Notes: generated by a model not told the origin, from the letters alone. Shown: positions 29,283 through 41,215, counted from the first letter of the stretch. The stretch is 64,000 nucleotides of DNA from Symsagittifera roscoffensis (GCF_963678635.1 NC_087069.1:17024660-17088659); one strand, 5' to 3'. Made by a program: numbers and translations.

Positions 29283-29491
29283 TGAGATAGAGACCAGTTT
29301 GAGCTTATGTAAATCCTATCAATTTGTTTCTTCCTGTCTGGAGACCTGCTGTCCCGACCTTGTGATCTCTAACGTCCGGTATGATCTCAAATAGAACGGT
29401 GCAGTAAGATTTCGATTTAATGCCTAACAGTTGCTTGAATTCAAGTTAACAACTATTCTTTTTCTATACGATACATTTCTATGCTTCAACA
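29283..29491 (+). repeat. 5' LTR of the gypsy element (about 209 bp)
   Basis: TGAGATAG...CTTCAACA, matching 35218-35421 with scattered substitutions and a few indels. A purine tract ATGGGGGGAATAATG at about 35034-35047 lies far before the right copy. The original LTR may therefore have been longer, with this left copy shortened at its start. Confidence 0.8.
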
Positions 29492-29506
29492 TGGCGCAGT
29501 CAGCAG
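29492..29506 (+). other. Primer-binding site of the gypsy element
   Basis: TGGCGCAGTCAGCAG directly follows the 5' LTR. TGGCGCAGTC is complementary to the 3' end known for metazoan serine tRNA, a primer used by several Ty3/gypsy families. Confidence 0.75.
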
Positions 29507-29548
29507 AAAGGAAAGGAGGGGGGAAAATCCACTTAAGATACTATCATT

Positions 29549-30370
29549 TTGGGACGCAATTTACTCGGAGGTGTGAATCATAAAGTTTCACCGGGGGATG
29601 ATAGCAAATATGACATTGATTCCGATGATTTCTATTTTGCGCGTATCTTAAATGCGGCGGCTATTGCAGCGTTGCCAGAGGAGGTAAATGGGAAAAACCG
29701 TATTGAGGCGGAAAAGAAGTTGAAGTTTAATCTCTATCTCTGTATTGGAGACAAAGCGCAAAGGATATTTAAAGCACGAAAACCGGTGGTAAATGTTAAA
29801 ACGAAACGTTACCCACGGGTCCTTGACGAGATGCAAATTGTCTTTAAGCGTGAACGTAACGTAACTCATGAGAGAGAACTTTTCTATGGATTAAAGCAGA
29901 GGGAAAATGAAACATTTGAGAAATTCCAGGCGGAATTGAGCGCTCTTGCAGGCAGTTGTGATTTTGATAATGCGGCCGAAAACGTTCGTGATATTTTTAT
30001 TATGAACATGCGGGAATCGGATTGCCAACGAGAATTGTCACGATCAACAAAGTTACCCGAGGAAGTCTATCGGATCGCATTATCGTATGAATGCGGTGAA
30101 CGTGCATATAAATCATACACTGGAAAACCGGCCTCGTCAGCGCCGCCGATATCTATAAAACAGGAGCCAGTTTATAATATCAGAAGGGGACAAAGATTTT
30201 TCAGAGGTCGAGCACGCGGGGGTCACGGAGGGTACACCCAAGGATCAAGCAGTGGGGGACGCGGTAATAACCGTAAGTGTTATAATTGCGACGCACCGAA
30301 CTTTACTCTTGATCATATTGCGAGTTGTCCTGCAAAGGGAGCAACATTTAATTCGTGTCGGAATCTTTGA
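29549..30370 (+). pseudogene. Gypsy Gag
   Basis: Open for 273 codons; the frame opens at a TTG, so the true ATG is missing or upstream. It has a helical gag core (EAEKKLKFNLYLCIGDKAQR, FYGLKQRENETFEKFQAEL), an RG-rich stretch (RGQRFFRGRARGGHGG) and Cys/His residues KCYNCDAP...DHIASCPAKG...NSC. The CPA-containing knuckle is typical of the Mag/K02A2.6-like group. The frame ends before the second knuckle is complete, so a frameshift separates it from the protease. Confidence 0.8.
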
Positions 30371-30379
30371 ACGAACATG

Positions 30380-30830
30380 CAGAGGGATTAGGAGAGGCAC
30401 TAACAAGTGGAGAGGACGAGGACGAGTCGGATTAGTGAGAGATGAAAATGAGCACGATCAGAGCATGCAGAGTGTTAATGATGTGGCAGAAGATCCAGTG
30501 GCGTGGCTGAATCAGCAGGGAAGCGGGGAGAATGAATCTATGACGTCAGGATCTGATGATTACATGGTGATGTCGATCAAAAGGAAGAAGAACCTGACAG
30601 AACTGAAGATCACTGGGGCCCGAGTCCAGGTTGAGGTGTCAGGAAAAAAAATGGGGTTATGGATAGATAGCGGATCCCCAGTGACGATTTTCAGCATGAC
30701 AGACCTGAAACCAACATTAGGTAAAGCGAATATTCAGTTACAACCTTCGAAAGATGATTTCTTAGACTACAACAACAACCGAATACACATACTTGGGAAG
30801 GTAGCGGTGATGATGTCGCTGAACGGCTAG
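30380..30830 (+). pseudogene. Gypsy aspartic protease
   Basis: In a different frame from gag, an acidic Ser/Asp-rich stretch leads to GLWIDSGSPVTIF, the retropepsin active site (DSG). About 50 codons later comes HILGKVAVMMS. The frame ends in TAG at 30828-30830; the downstream hydrophobic motif (ILGCDLMGTVGLEL) is in the next frame from 30846. Confidence 0.75.
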
Positions 30831-30845
30831 GCAGCACCAGCACAT

Positions 30846-32221
30846 GTGTCAGTAAAATCAGGAATTCATCAGTCAATCCTTGGTTGTGATCTGATGGGCA
30901 CCGTAGGCCTGGAGTTGGTGCAAAGAAGGAAAAAGATGGGAATCACGGGGGAAGGGAGCAGTCAAGAAGAGGAGGAATATGATGAATTGCAAACATATTA
31001 CTGTAAGTTGTACCCAAATTTATTTACCAGGATAGGAAAAATCCGGAACGTTAAAGTAAGAGCCGATTTCTTCAAAAATTTAAATCCGATACAACAAAAG
31101 GGGCGCCGGGTGCCTCTCAGTCTACAAGATAAGGTAGATAAGGAGATTAATTGGTTGATAAACGAAGGTCACATCATCAGATTACAAGAGTGTTCAGATA
31201 AGTATTTTGTCTCTCCTATAGTCGTCACAGTAAAAAAAGATGGAAGCATAAAATTGGCTTAGAATCATGAGAACTGAAAAAACAGGTACACAAGAATAAG
31301 TACCAAATGCCAAATTTTGACGAACTAGTAGACGGAATAAATCAGATAATTGCTGAAAGGAAACCTGGGAATGTATACTTTACAACGCTGGATTTCACAT
31401 ACGCGTACGGGCAAGTTTCCCTAGAACAAAAAACAAGTGAGCAATGCAACTTTTCATTAGTCGGCGGGAAACTGACGGGAACTTATAGTTTCAAAAACGG
31501 GTTTTACGGGATCACGTCAATGCCGGCGGAATTTCAAAAAGTGATTGATAATTTACTTAAGGAATTTCTGCAAGCAAATGCTTTCAGCGAAGATATTCTA
31601 ATAGCTTCTAAAGGAACTAAAGAAGAGCATATTGCGTTAGTGGAAAAAATACTTTAAAAATTGGACGTTTCTAATGTTTCGTTGAAATTACGAAAATGTG
31701 AGTTTGCAAAAACCAAGTGTGAGTGGCTCGGATATCAAATTGGGGAAAGTGGCGTCGCGCCGTTAGTCCGGAAAACACAAGCGGTGGAAGATCTGAAAAC
31801 CCCAAAATCTAGAAAGCAATTAAAAAAACTAATGGGTTCAATGCACCATTAAGACTATTACTAAGTCAGAATAGCGATTTTGTGCAAACTAAAATCGCTA
31901 GTGCAAAACATTGTGGAACTAAGACATTTCGACATTCACCATGAGACACGGATTATCTGCGATGCTAGTCATGATGGCCTAGGGGCCGTGTTAGAACAGT
32001 ACAGCGCCTCCGGGTGGCACCCGATTTCGTTCGCATCAAGGTACCTCAATCCGGCCGAGAAAAAATATTCTGCAAATGAATTAGCATTAGTCGCGGTAGT
32101 GCGGGCCACTGAACATTTTCGAAACTATATATATGGCCGTTTTTTAACAGTTATATTGGATCACAAGGCGTTGCTTACATTGTTTAATTCCTCCCCAAAA
32201 GCAAAAAAAAACATTTTTTAG
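30846..32221 (+). pseudogene. Gypsy reverse transcriptase and RNase H, broken
   Basis: RT fragments in order: VPLSLQDKVDKEINWLINEG and VVTVKKDGSIKLA (stop TAG at 31260), YFTTLDFTYAYGQV and YGITSMPAEFQKVI, then FSEDILIAS where YxDD should be, so the first active-site Asp is changed to Glu. RNase H begins with IICDASHDGLGAVLEQ and SANELALVAVVRATEHF. Stops at about 31260, 31656, 31851 and 32220 divide the region into four frames. Confidence 0.82.
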
Positions 32222-32727
32222 CCAATTAACTCGATGATACGACCGGTTAGTACCTAACAATTTCAAAAGTTGACCATAAACAGGGATCAAAAATGGGATT
32301 GGCAGACTATTTGTCTCGGTTTTCATCCGCATAGGCTCCCGAGACAAGTCATTATGATGAAAGTTTTACGGTAGCGAAAATAAAAATAATCAACGAAGCA
32401 TTGAAACCGAAGGATCAAATGAAACCTAGGGGTCAGAAAGTGAATCAACTGAGGCCAAAACCGACGGTAGAGGGCGATCACTCGTGTTTTGCGATAACAA
32501 AAACAGTTGTATCCCACGAAAATAGAAGAAAAGCTGAATGTGCAAATATTCACCGTGAACACACACGCTCACTAGAGGGCGAGTCTACAAGCAACTGGCG
32601 GTTAAGCAATCAGAATTGAGATATTTGCGTACCGGCGGAAATATGCAAATACCGACGTAACAAAATCAGACGTTGTTGTCAGAGCTTAAATTCAAGTTGT
32701 ACACTTCGAAATAAAAGTTAAAAAAAT

Positions 32728-33189
32728 ATGTCATCGATCAATTCACCCGAGAAAAACGACCCACGAACATCCGCTATTAATAATACTTCAACCCACTCTG
32801 GAGATGTAAACCTTAATGTTGTTCTAAATCGATTAAACCAACCACCTAGAGTAAGTTTTGACTCTGATTTTGAATTAGTACCGCCAGAAAAAGTTGTTCC
32901 AAAACAACAAATTCAAAAAAAGTTTAATACTATTCTTTCATTTCTTCATCAGTTTCCCGGACTATCTTACCCACTCGTGCAGAATGATAAACTGATTTAC
33001 TCATTAGTACCTAGCGACAACAAAGTAGTTGGAAAAATCGATTACCTTGAGATCCTGAGTTTGAATCTAGTAGAAGCCAATCTGGAAAAGGACCCGATAC
33101 TGAAAACGATCCGCGATGCAATCCGAGATAAAAACCCACGAGCCAAGGACATCATCACAAGATTGGGGAAATATTACGCCCAACCTTAA
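32728..33189 (+). pseudogene. Gypsy connection region, 153 codons
   Basis: Open from an ATG (MSSINSPEKNDPR). It is polar with Ser/Asn-rich start and a Lys/Asp-rich helical end (NLEKDPILKTIRDAIRDKNP). It lies between RNase H and integrase, where such elements have a spacer. I do not recognise a domain; it may have received foreign sequence. Confidence 0.4.
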
Positions 33190-33275
33190 AATGACTTTGC
33201 CGTACGCGAAAACTGCCTGTAGATGGATGGCCAGCTGGCCATACCGAAGGATATGTCGTCAGCGGTACTCAATGT

Positions 33276-34163
33276 TTGCATTTTAACCACCACGGATGCA
33301 ATAAGATTTTTGCAGCCGCGAAGGACGTATGGCTACCACTGATGCACCGAAACATTGCCACTACAGCGAAGTACTGTAGAAGCTGCGTAGAAGCAGGTAA
33401 AAATATTAAACCAGATATTCCAAAGAGTGATATAGGCGACACGTATGTGCGTAAGGAACCCAATGATTTGGTTCAATTAGATTTCTGGTATCCGGTCAAT
33501 TATGTAAAGGGTGGGAAGAAATATGTATTAGTCGCAGTAGATAATTTTTCGCATTGGCCGTCGGCTTATGACTGCTCAACTAACAAGCCTAAAAATCTTT
33601 TAAAGTTCCTAAGGAAGTACATAAATACCCATGGGCACCCAAGGAAATTACATATGGGTCAGGCAACTGGATTTTTCTCGAATGAAATTCAGAATTTCTG
33701 TAATTATGAAGGTATTGAACTCATTAAATCTCCGGCTTAGGACCATCGCGCGATGGGAATGGTCGAACGGACAATTGGGTCGATAAAAAACTACGTCCTA
33801 ACATGTCTTCAGCAAAATAGAAATTATAAGTTTTAGTTAATGATCTCCCGTGCGCTCAGCGCGCTACGTTTTTTGCCCCATTCTAAGACTAAGCTAATGC
33901 CCTTTGATGCTTTTCATGGAAGAGAAGCGAATACGGCTCTACGAAATTTGACGAAAAAGCCATCATTGAAAAATCTAAATTGGAACAATGTTATTAACCA
34001 GAAGTTGTCTTTTTTAGACAAGTCGAGTAATCTCCCTAATGTGGAACTAACCCTAGATTGGGAGAAGCGGAGCAATCTGGTGTACGCCCCGGAATATAGA
34101 AAAACCTTAAGGGTTTTGAATGAGCATGAGCTAATGGAGACGGACCCCAAGGTCACGGAGTAG
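33276..34163 (+). pseudogene. Gypsy integrase, catalytic Asp lost
   Basis: The zinc site is visible (HFNHHG...CRSCVEAGK), as is the first catalytic Asp (LVQLDFWYPV). The second catalytic Asp should stand before QxTxF, but the copy reads MGQATGFF, so Asp is changed to Gly. The third residue, Glu, survives after a TAG stop (GMVERTIGS, near 33760). C-terminal fragments continue at 33840-34163 (LPHSKTKLMPFDAFHGRE). Confidence 0.78.
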
Positions 34164-34602
34164 TGGATCCCAAGGCAGCACAAGAGTTACCCGAGGCTCC
34201 AGAATGGCTCATAAGACATAAAACTAGTACTACAACAGCATACCAAAAGACTGGAAAACGCACCCGAAAGACCCGAGAAGGTGTAAGCGTTTACAATTAA
34301 AAAATTGAAAAATTAACTAAACACACGGTGCAAATGGAAAAAGGGTCGTTACTAAGGCGAAGTGGTGTTTCATTTAGATCGGCGGCTGAAAAAAGCCTAA
34401 TTGAGAACAGTAGCGACGGATGCACCCCACGTCTTAGCAAGACTACAAGGAACATTCCGGGTCCAACTAAGCCCACAAAGTACAAAAGTAAAGCAGAAAA
34501 ATATCAATTGGAAATGAAAAAAGGGCGAAAATCGAAGAAAACCAAATCGTTGAGTATAGCAAAGACGAAGATATGGTACGAGCAAAAAAACCGAAGAAAC
34601 AT

Positions 34603-35034
34603 CGAATAGTCGAGTACAGCGAGGACGAAAGCGACGCGGATGAAGATAGCGATTGGACAGTCGAAACGGACGAAACGGCGAAAATGTCTCTTGCAGCGGG
34701 CGGAGGAGAAAACGAACCGTCGGGAACGGACAAGGAGCGGACACCGAAAACCGTCAGTAGTAACAAGGCGAGGAGACAACGCGAAAATCGACGCGACAAC
34801 GGAGAGGAGTCGACAAATCGAATAGTCGAGTACAGCGAGGACGAAAGCGACGCGGATGAAGATAGCGATTGGTCAGTCGAAACGGACGAAACGGCGAAAA
34901 TGTCTCTTGCAGCGGGCGGAGGAGAAAACGAACCGTCGGGAACGGACAAGGAGCGGACACCGAAAACCGTCAACGAAAACAAGGCGAGGAGACAACGCGA
35001 AAATCGACGCGACAACGGAGAGGAGTCGACAAAA
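34603..35034 (+). repeat. 216-bp tandem duplication in the gypsy pol tail
   Basis: Two head-to-tail copies (34603-34818, 34819-35034), almost identical, each encoding 72 codons of acidic/basic low complexity (VEYSEDESDADEDSDW, then SLAAGGGENEPSGTDKER). The frame stays open through both copies although the rest of the element is full of stops. Confidence 0.85.
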
Positions 35035-35217
35035 TGGGGGGAATAATGATTCACCGAATAGAACATAAGTGAAAGATGAAGAAAAAACCTTAAGGAGAGG
35101 TTTGGCAAGTACGCCTGAAAACTCAAGTTAAACTAAAACTGAACTAGTAACATGTACCTAAACATGAGTTGATAAATTTAACATCTATAATTTAAAATTT
35201 ATTTTTGGTTGCCCGAA

Positions 35218-35421
35218 TGAGATAGGGACCAGTTTGAGTTTATGTAAATGCTATCAATTTGTTTCTTACTGTCTGGAGACCTGCTGTCGTGACCTTGCGA
35301 TCTCTGACGTCCGGTATGATCTGAAATAAAACGGTGCAGTTCGATTTGAGGCCTAACAGTTGCTTACAATTCAAGTAAACGACTAATCTTTTTCTATACG
35401 ATACATTTCTATACTTCAACA
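35218..35421 (+). repeat. 3' LTR of the gypsy element (about 204 bp)
   Basis: Partner of 29283-29491, starting TGAGATAGGGACC and ending CTTCAACA. Confidence 0.8.
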
Positions 35422-35449
35422 GAACCAAGAAAAATTGTCAACCAAACTA

Positions 35450-36180
35450 CAGTGCTGATTTAAATTAACCGGACAAAATTCGTTAAACTTGAAATTTAAA
35501 ACGCGTTTTTCTCAAGCTGAGCTGAATTAAGATGAAAATTTATGAAGACAAAAACTGCTGAAAATTTTAGCAGAAATAGTATGGCGTAATTTGTTTTGCA
35601 AAATTCGGGCCCAAAATTGTACCCCAAAAATGGGTCATTTTGGCTTTTCTTGGTTAGTCAAAAACTACGCCCAAAATTCCGAATCAATCACAGACATTTT
35701 TCTATCAAAGTGACCCCCTTACGTAGCCCAACAAACTTTAAGAAGGTTGTATTCTCCAAAACATTGCTTAAGTTAATTTTTTTTTGTTTGATAGACAAAA
35801 AAGTCGTTTTTACTACATAAAATACCAACTTTTTGTTTAAAAACAAAATTTAAAGGGTTCGCAATTTTTTTTAAAGAAAATACCCTTCTTAAAGTTTTTT
35901 GGACTACGTAAGCGGCTCACTTTGATCGATTTATGTCTGTGATCGACTCCGTGTTTTGGGCGCAGTTTTTTATTTTCTAAGAAAAGCCGAAATCACCTAT
36001 TTTTGGGGTAATATTTTGGGCCCGATTTTTGCAAAACAAATTAAGCTATAATAATTCTGCTAAAATTTTAAGCAAGTTTTCTCTTTTTAAGTTTTCATCT
36101 AAATTCAACCCAATTTGGGAAAAACGAGTTTTAAATTTCAAATTTAACGCGTTTTATCCGGTTAAGTTAAATCAGCACTG
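35450..36180. mobile_element. Tc1/mariner-type foldback MITE, copy 1
   Basis: Ends CAGTGCTGATTTAAATTAAC and its near-complement, flanked by TA on both sides (35448-35449, 36181-36182). The inverted similarity runs about 330 bp inwards from each end, so nearly the whole 731 bp can fold into one hairpin. No transposase. The TA duplication and the CAGTG start are typical of Tc1/mariner derivatives. Confidence 0.85.
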
Positions 36181-36287
36181 TATTTAAAGTATTTGAGAAT
36201 AGTTCAGCATTTTTAATACTCGATTCTTCTTGGCTGAATTATCTAGCTCAGAACTAGGTGAAACCCAATAAACTGCATGGGGAGGGG

Positions 36288-36650
36288 AGGCGGAGCAATA
36301 AGCAGAATGCTCTATGAGCAGAAGAGGTCCAAGAGCAGAAAAACAGAAAAATTTTGACTTAAGTTGGTCTATACAGGCTAATTGATAAAAAAATTATTAG
36401 AATCGTCAAAAAATACCAAAAAAATGAAAAAATTATTCATGAATTGAATAATTTCTTTAAGTTTTTTGATTGAATTTTTCTAAATCCTAATTAAATTACT
36501 CAAATTATGCATAAAATGTTCGTTGTTCTGGTATTACTGACGTTTCATAATTAATTTACCAATTAGCTCAAAAAAATTAGATATTTTTTTTTCAATTTTT
36601 CTGCTCTTTGACCCTTTCTGCTTTTAGACCATTCTGCTTATTGACTGGCC
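36288..36650. mobile_element. MITE of the GCAATAAGCAGAAT family, copy 1
   Basis: The left end GGAGCAATAAGCAGAAT is mirrored by ATTCTGCTTATTGACTGGCC at the right end; inverted ends are about 55 bp and the total about 363 bp. The interior is AT-rich without coding capacity. Related copies lie at 44599-44958, 45879-46220 and 50288-50642. Confidence 0.75.
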
Positions 36651-36699
36651 ACCATGGGCAGGAGATGTGTTAATGTGTTATTTTTAACTGTCATGACTA

Positions 36700-37408
36700 C
36701 AGTGCTGATTTAAATTAACCGGATAAAATGAACAAAACTTGAATTTTCAAACACGTTTTTCTCAAAGTCAATGAAACAAAAGCTGCTTAGAGTTTCATCA
36801 GAATTAATATGGTGCAATTTTTTCTCCGAAACTTTCAACCGAAAGTTTATCCCAAAAATGGGTAATTTTGGCTTTTTTCAATTAACCAAGATTTACGCTG
36901 GAACTATTTTGCTGATTGATAAAGAAAAATACATCACAAGAAATGTCTTACACGGCCCAACAAATTTTAAGAAGCGTTAAATCTCCAGAAATTTGCGCAA
37001 ATTGTTTAAAATTTGTTTTTAAGCAAAAATTCTGGGTTTTATCTAGTAAAAATCTTATTTATTGACTATCAAGTAATTTTCTTCTCTTAGACAAGTTTTT
37101 GGAGATTTAACCCTTCTTAAACTTTGTTGAGCCGTGTAAGAGGCTTCTTGTGATGTGTTTTTCTTTATCAATTAACAAAATAGTTCCAGCGTAAATCTTG
37201 ATATTGAAAAAAAGCCAAAAGTACCCATTTTTGGGATAAAATTTTGGTTGAAAATTTCGGAGAAACAATTGCACCATATTAATTCTGATGAAATTATAAG
37301 CAACTTTTGTTCTCTTCACTTTTTGTCTAATCTTAACCCAATTTGAGAAAAACGTGTTTGAAAATTCAAGTTTTGTTCGTTTTGTCCGGATAATTTAAAT
37401 CAGCACTG
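36700..37408. mobile_element. Tc1/mariner-type foldback MITE, copy 2
   Basis: Same family as 35450-36180: CAGTGCTGATTTAAATTAAC at the left, its complement at the right, TA on both sides. 709 bp, long inverted arms, diverged from copy 1. Confidence 0.85.
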
Positions 37409-37819
37409 TATTGGGTTGACCAAAAATTACCAACAAAACCCCTCTTTCAATGTTTCGGGTTAGCTTTGAAACTGATCATGAAAACAAAGTTTGTAAGACG
37501 AAGTCGTTTGAAAAACTGAAAATGTTTGTTTCTGTGATATATAAATTTCTTCAACCTTATTTCACTAATTCTGCTCAATAAGCATTCTCTAAAAAAACTG
37601 CTGGCTTAATTAATACGGGACGCAATGAAAAGATTTCAGCAATAAAATTACCGCAAAAAAAATTTAGCTGTCTTTTTTCCTTTTGCCCTCGATAATAAAT
37701 ATTAACTTTGTTTTAATGTTCATATTAAGTCTGGTATTGACCTAATTAGTTTGATTAGCTGGTAGTGTGTCATTGGACTGAATTGCATAAAATTAACTTC
37801 AGTTATTTTGTCGTTCCAG

Positions 37820-37900
37820 AACCCGAAGCTACTGGAGAGGGCAGAAACTAACTTAGAGAGTGCGGATAAACTGGATTGCAGAAAATTCGTCACCCCTCAG
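37820..37900 (+). CDS. Fim: Plastin/fimbrin exon (CH2 part 2)
   Basis: Acceptor GTCGTTCCAG ends at 37819 and donor GTTAAC starts at 37901. 27 codons, phase 0: NPKLLERAETNLESADKL, then DCRKFVTPQ. This matches the helix of plastin CH2 that precedes the conserved FVTP motif, and joins in frame to the next exon. The intron upstream contains the old gypsy element and the two foldback MITEs. Confidence 0.9.
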
Positions 37901-38204
37901 GTTAACTTTCTAGAGACATAGAAAAGCTGAAGCACAGTAAAAGATTCCAGAAAAGGCATAAGTTTAAATTGTTTATTGAAACTCAAAAGCTTTCTGTAAA
38001 GTAATATTTCTCCTTTTTAATCGGGAACAATAACCTATAAACAAAATTTGAATTTCATAGCTTCCAAACTTTTATTGGAAAAATTGATCATGGGAAACTA
38101 TGATTAGCAACAGCAAGCATGTGCTTTTGTGAAAAATTCTTCCTGTTTTAACATAAAATGTTATTCAAATGTTTATTTCCACGGTGTGATTTTTTTTCAA
38201 CAGA

Positions 38205-38610
38205 CAAATTTCGGCTACTTAATGGCCCATTTTTGGCGCAGTTTATGTACCACCTAAAAAAATTGATGTCTAAAGTTCAATGTTAGAAAGCAATTTTACC
38301 TGCAATCTTTTGTTATAATGTAAAACAGAATTAAATCTGGAACTATTTCGACCACAAAAACACGATGATTTTTTTGACCTATGAAAGCATCAGAGCCATA
38401 AGTTATTGTTACGATTTTTGACTTTTAACTGAGTTTTTGAAGCTAGTTTTGGTGCCATTTGGAAAATATTGACTTTTTGAGCTCGAACTTATAAAGATAT
38501 TTTACCTGTGATCATTTATCAAAAAGTTATGACAGTTTAAAAATCAATAATTTGCAAAGTTGGGATAAATAACAAGCATTATCAACCGTTATTTTAACGC
38601 GCGAACCGTT
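38205..38610. repeat. Dispersed repeat R3
   Basis: Shares ACAGA(C/T)ATTTCGGCT...TAATGGCC-like sequence and the following ATCATTT...TTATG...GTTTAAA blocks, ending near AACGCGCGA, with 43712-43930 and 49497-49700. Non-coding; probably a small transposon remnant. Confidence 0.45.
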
Positions 38611-39669
38611 CTATTTTGTTTTAAACGGTACCTTACCTTTCTAGACGCCATTGCATCACTTTTAATTTTAAATGGGTGGTTGGAATTCTGAGTTTTTTTC
38701 CAAATTTATCATGAAATAACTTTCCTAAAATTATGACTCATTCTTTGGACTCTTAGACGGCTTTTTCCTTATTACGAACAAACTTGTATCATTTCAAATT
38801 TATTTGAGGCAAGCATATTGCTCGTTTCATTAGGTTATTAAACTCTAAGCTTTCAGTTTGTGCTTTGCATAGTGTGTTGCGGATACAAATGAGAAATGTC
38901 TTTTTTGCACGGTTTGAATCATTTTTTTCAACCAAAAATTTTTTGTTGACGCTTAAGGGCAATCGAAACAATTCTTTTGTGGTTACTCACATGATCAGAC
39001 ATGAATTATGCTTTTTTTCAAAAAGACTTTTTGAAAAGTTTCATTTTGTTTGTCAATAAAGTTGTTTAATAAGTGTGTGGTTGGTCTTTTTTTTTTCATT
39101 TCTCTTTCCCTCCAATATAGAGTCTTTATCCGTCTACTCTTAAATCTGATTTTTTCGTTGTTTTAAACTTGAGGTTTTTTCGGCTCAATATAAAAGCATT
39201 TGCTAAACGGAAAGCAAACGCGGAAAAAAATTTGTTGACTTCTGCTTTTGCAAACGGATTAAAAGTGAAATAATTTCTTTTTTGATCCACTTTTCAGAAA
39301 ATGGATTAGATTTAGTAAATATATGTTAACCACAAAAATATCATGAATTTAAATTTTTCAAGCAGATAAACGTTTTTTGAAAATTTTTAATTTAAAACTT
39401 TTCTGAAAGAAGCCAGTTCTCTATGAGTTATTTTGTTGGCTATGTTTCTTTATAGGAATTCGCAACTAAATTTATGTCTGAACACGAAAAAGTCTCTTTG
39501 AAGAAACTAAAATTTTCTTGAGCGTTTATGCATGTTTTGATGAAGTAGACAACATCTGGCTTGATGATACACGAAAACAAACTTCTGAATTCCAACGAAT
39601 AAACATAAGAAATGCAATATAACTTTTGTTAACAATTGGTTAGAAAAATATATTTTGAATTAACTAAAC

Positions 39670-40078
39670 GTATGAATCCCGCCGGGGTGGATCTAGGATT
39701 TTCTCGAGGGGGGGGGCGTATTTTCAAAAAATTTTCAAAAATTTTGACGTTTTTTTTTTAATTCGACCAAATTGATTTTTCGAGCTCTCCCAAAGCACTG
39801 TTTTTCCCGTATTTTGGGCTAAATTTTCAGCGCCGCAAGCAATTTAAAATTTTGAAAAAAACTGTCAAAAAAGTCATTTTTGGGCACTTTTTGAGAAATT
39901 TTGACAAAAAATCGCGTTTTTTTTGGCGCGCGCTCCCCCTCAAAGTTAGTATATTGGCGCCAAAGGCGCTTTTAGAAAAATTTTAGGATCGGTCGGCCAA
40001 AAATGGATTTCTTAAAAAGTCTCAAAGGTGGACCCTTTGGGTCGGCAGGGGGTGAATCCCTGAGGGGGGGGGGCGTCC
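39670..40078. repeat. Dispersed repeat R2, relative of 28368-28720
   Basis: Begins and ends with G-rich runs (near 39709-39717 and 40067-40075) and carries the GGGTCGGCAGGGGG...GAATCCCTGAGGGG end seen in R1, plus the same internal order of blocks. No coding potential. G-runs here, at about 40842-40857 and at 40992-41004 may form G-quadruplexes. Confidence 0.5.
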
Positions 40079-40487
40079 CATGTGTTTCGTAGTTTTTTGT
40101 AAGGTTTTATTCACGTATTTGAAACGCAATTTGTTTTCAATTGATAATTTTGCCCGCAAACAGTAAGAAACTTAAGTCCGTTTAATTTGCGATTAACAAG
40201 ACTAGCATGCTTGCTGATTGTATAAAAAACCGCTCTACGAAGACCTACAAAAGATATCCGAACTTTGGTTTTTTTGATAGGCTAGTAAAAGAGTGATAGC
40301 CAGAAGATTTTGAAAAATAGCCAAAGGATCAATCTCCTCCTAAAAAACTGAAGAAGTAATTTATAATTTTTCAAGGCTTATGAATGCGAAAGTCGTGTAA
40401 TTTTTTAAATCAAATTAAATGGCCTAACTTCCAGTGAGTTTTTACTAATTAGGCTGGTTTATTGACACTCGTGTTTGTACCGTGTAG

Positions 40488-40620
40488 GACATCGTGGATG
40501 GGAATGACAAATTGAACATGGCGTTTGTGGCCAATCTGTTCAACAACTACCCTGGACTGAATGAGGAGGAGGAGCCAGTGGCCCCCGAGGAGATCATCAC
40601 AGAGACCAGGGAGGAGAAAA
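40488..40620 (+). CDS. Fim: Plastin/fimbrin exon (end of CH2 and linker)
   Basis: Acceptor TACCGTGTAG ends at 40487 and donor GTAATA starts at 40621. It encodes DIVDGNDKLNMAFVANLFNN and then an acidic linker (EEEEPVAPEEIITETREEK). AFVANLFN is the strongest signature of plastin CH2; the ETREE linker leads into actin-binding domain 2. It ends in phase 1, completed by the next exon to give TFRNW. Confidence 0.96.
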
Positions 40621-41215
40621 GTAATAAGCTCAAAACACTGAAAAGGGGATGTTGAATCAAAATTTCTTTTTGATGACGTCACTAAATTTCGTCTGACCTT
40701 GAAATATTTGATTTCATATCAGAAAGGAAACAAAGAGGTCGCTACCAAATATAAAACAGTAAAATATTGAATTTAGTATGTTTCATTTTCAGGATTGGCA
40801 TTGCTGCTTAATAGGAAAATGGGGGGCAATGAAAAAGTGGGGAGGGGGGGGGGGGGAATTAAATCTGGGATACTTAATTTTGCTTTCAGGTTTTCATCAT
40901 TCCATTAATCTCGTTATATGACAAACTTATGTAGTTCCGAGTTAGTAGAAACCAGAAGCAGGTATATTAAAGACTTTTTCCAAGGCAAGGCGGGGGGGGG
41001 GGGTTTGGCGGATTTTTTCAAGGAATGCCTCATAAATCCCAAAAACGTATCAGATCTTGTTTAAATCTTAGATACTGAGAAAAAATTTAGAATATCTTAA
41101 GATACAAAATAAATTTTTGTATGAACAAAATCGACAGCTTTATCCAATTTGTCCGCTTAAATTTGATCTGTGATAGCTGGTTTGATCCAAAACAGACAAT
41201 TCCTGTTGTTTGCAG

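Larger units (their letters stand above)
29283..35421 (+). mobile_element. Old Ty3/gypsy (Mag/K02A2.6-like) retrotransposon in a plastin intron
   Basis: Ends are direct repeats 29283-29491 and 35218-35421. PBS TGGCGCAGTC starts at 29492. Inside on the + strand are gag, protease, RT, RNase H and integrase fragments with many stops. The two terminal repeats differ at about 20 positions including small indels, so the insertion is old. Flanks are GAAT and GAAC, a possible 4-bp target duplication with one change. It lies between plastin exons ending at 29048 and beginning at 37820, in the same orientation as the gene. Confidence 0.85.

Noticed and set aside
34397..35126. - strand frames of up to 219 codons, Ser/Arg/Phe-rich
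   Set aside because: Antisense of the 216-bp tandem duplication; its repetitive GAC/GAA codons leave the other strand open by chance.
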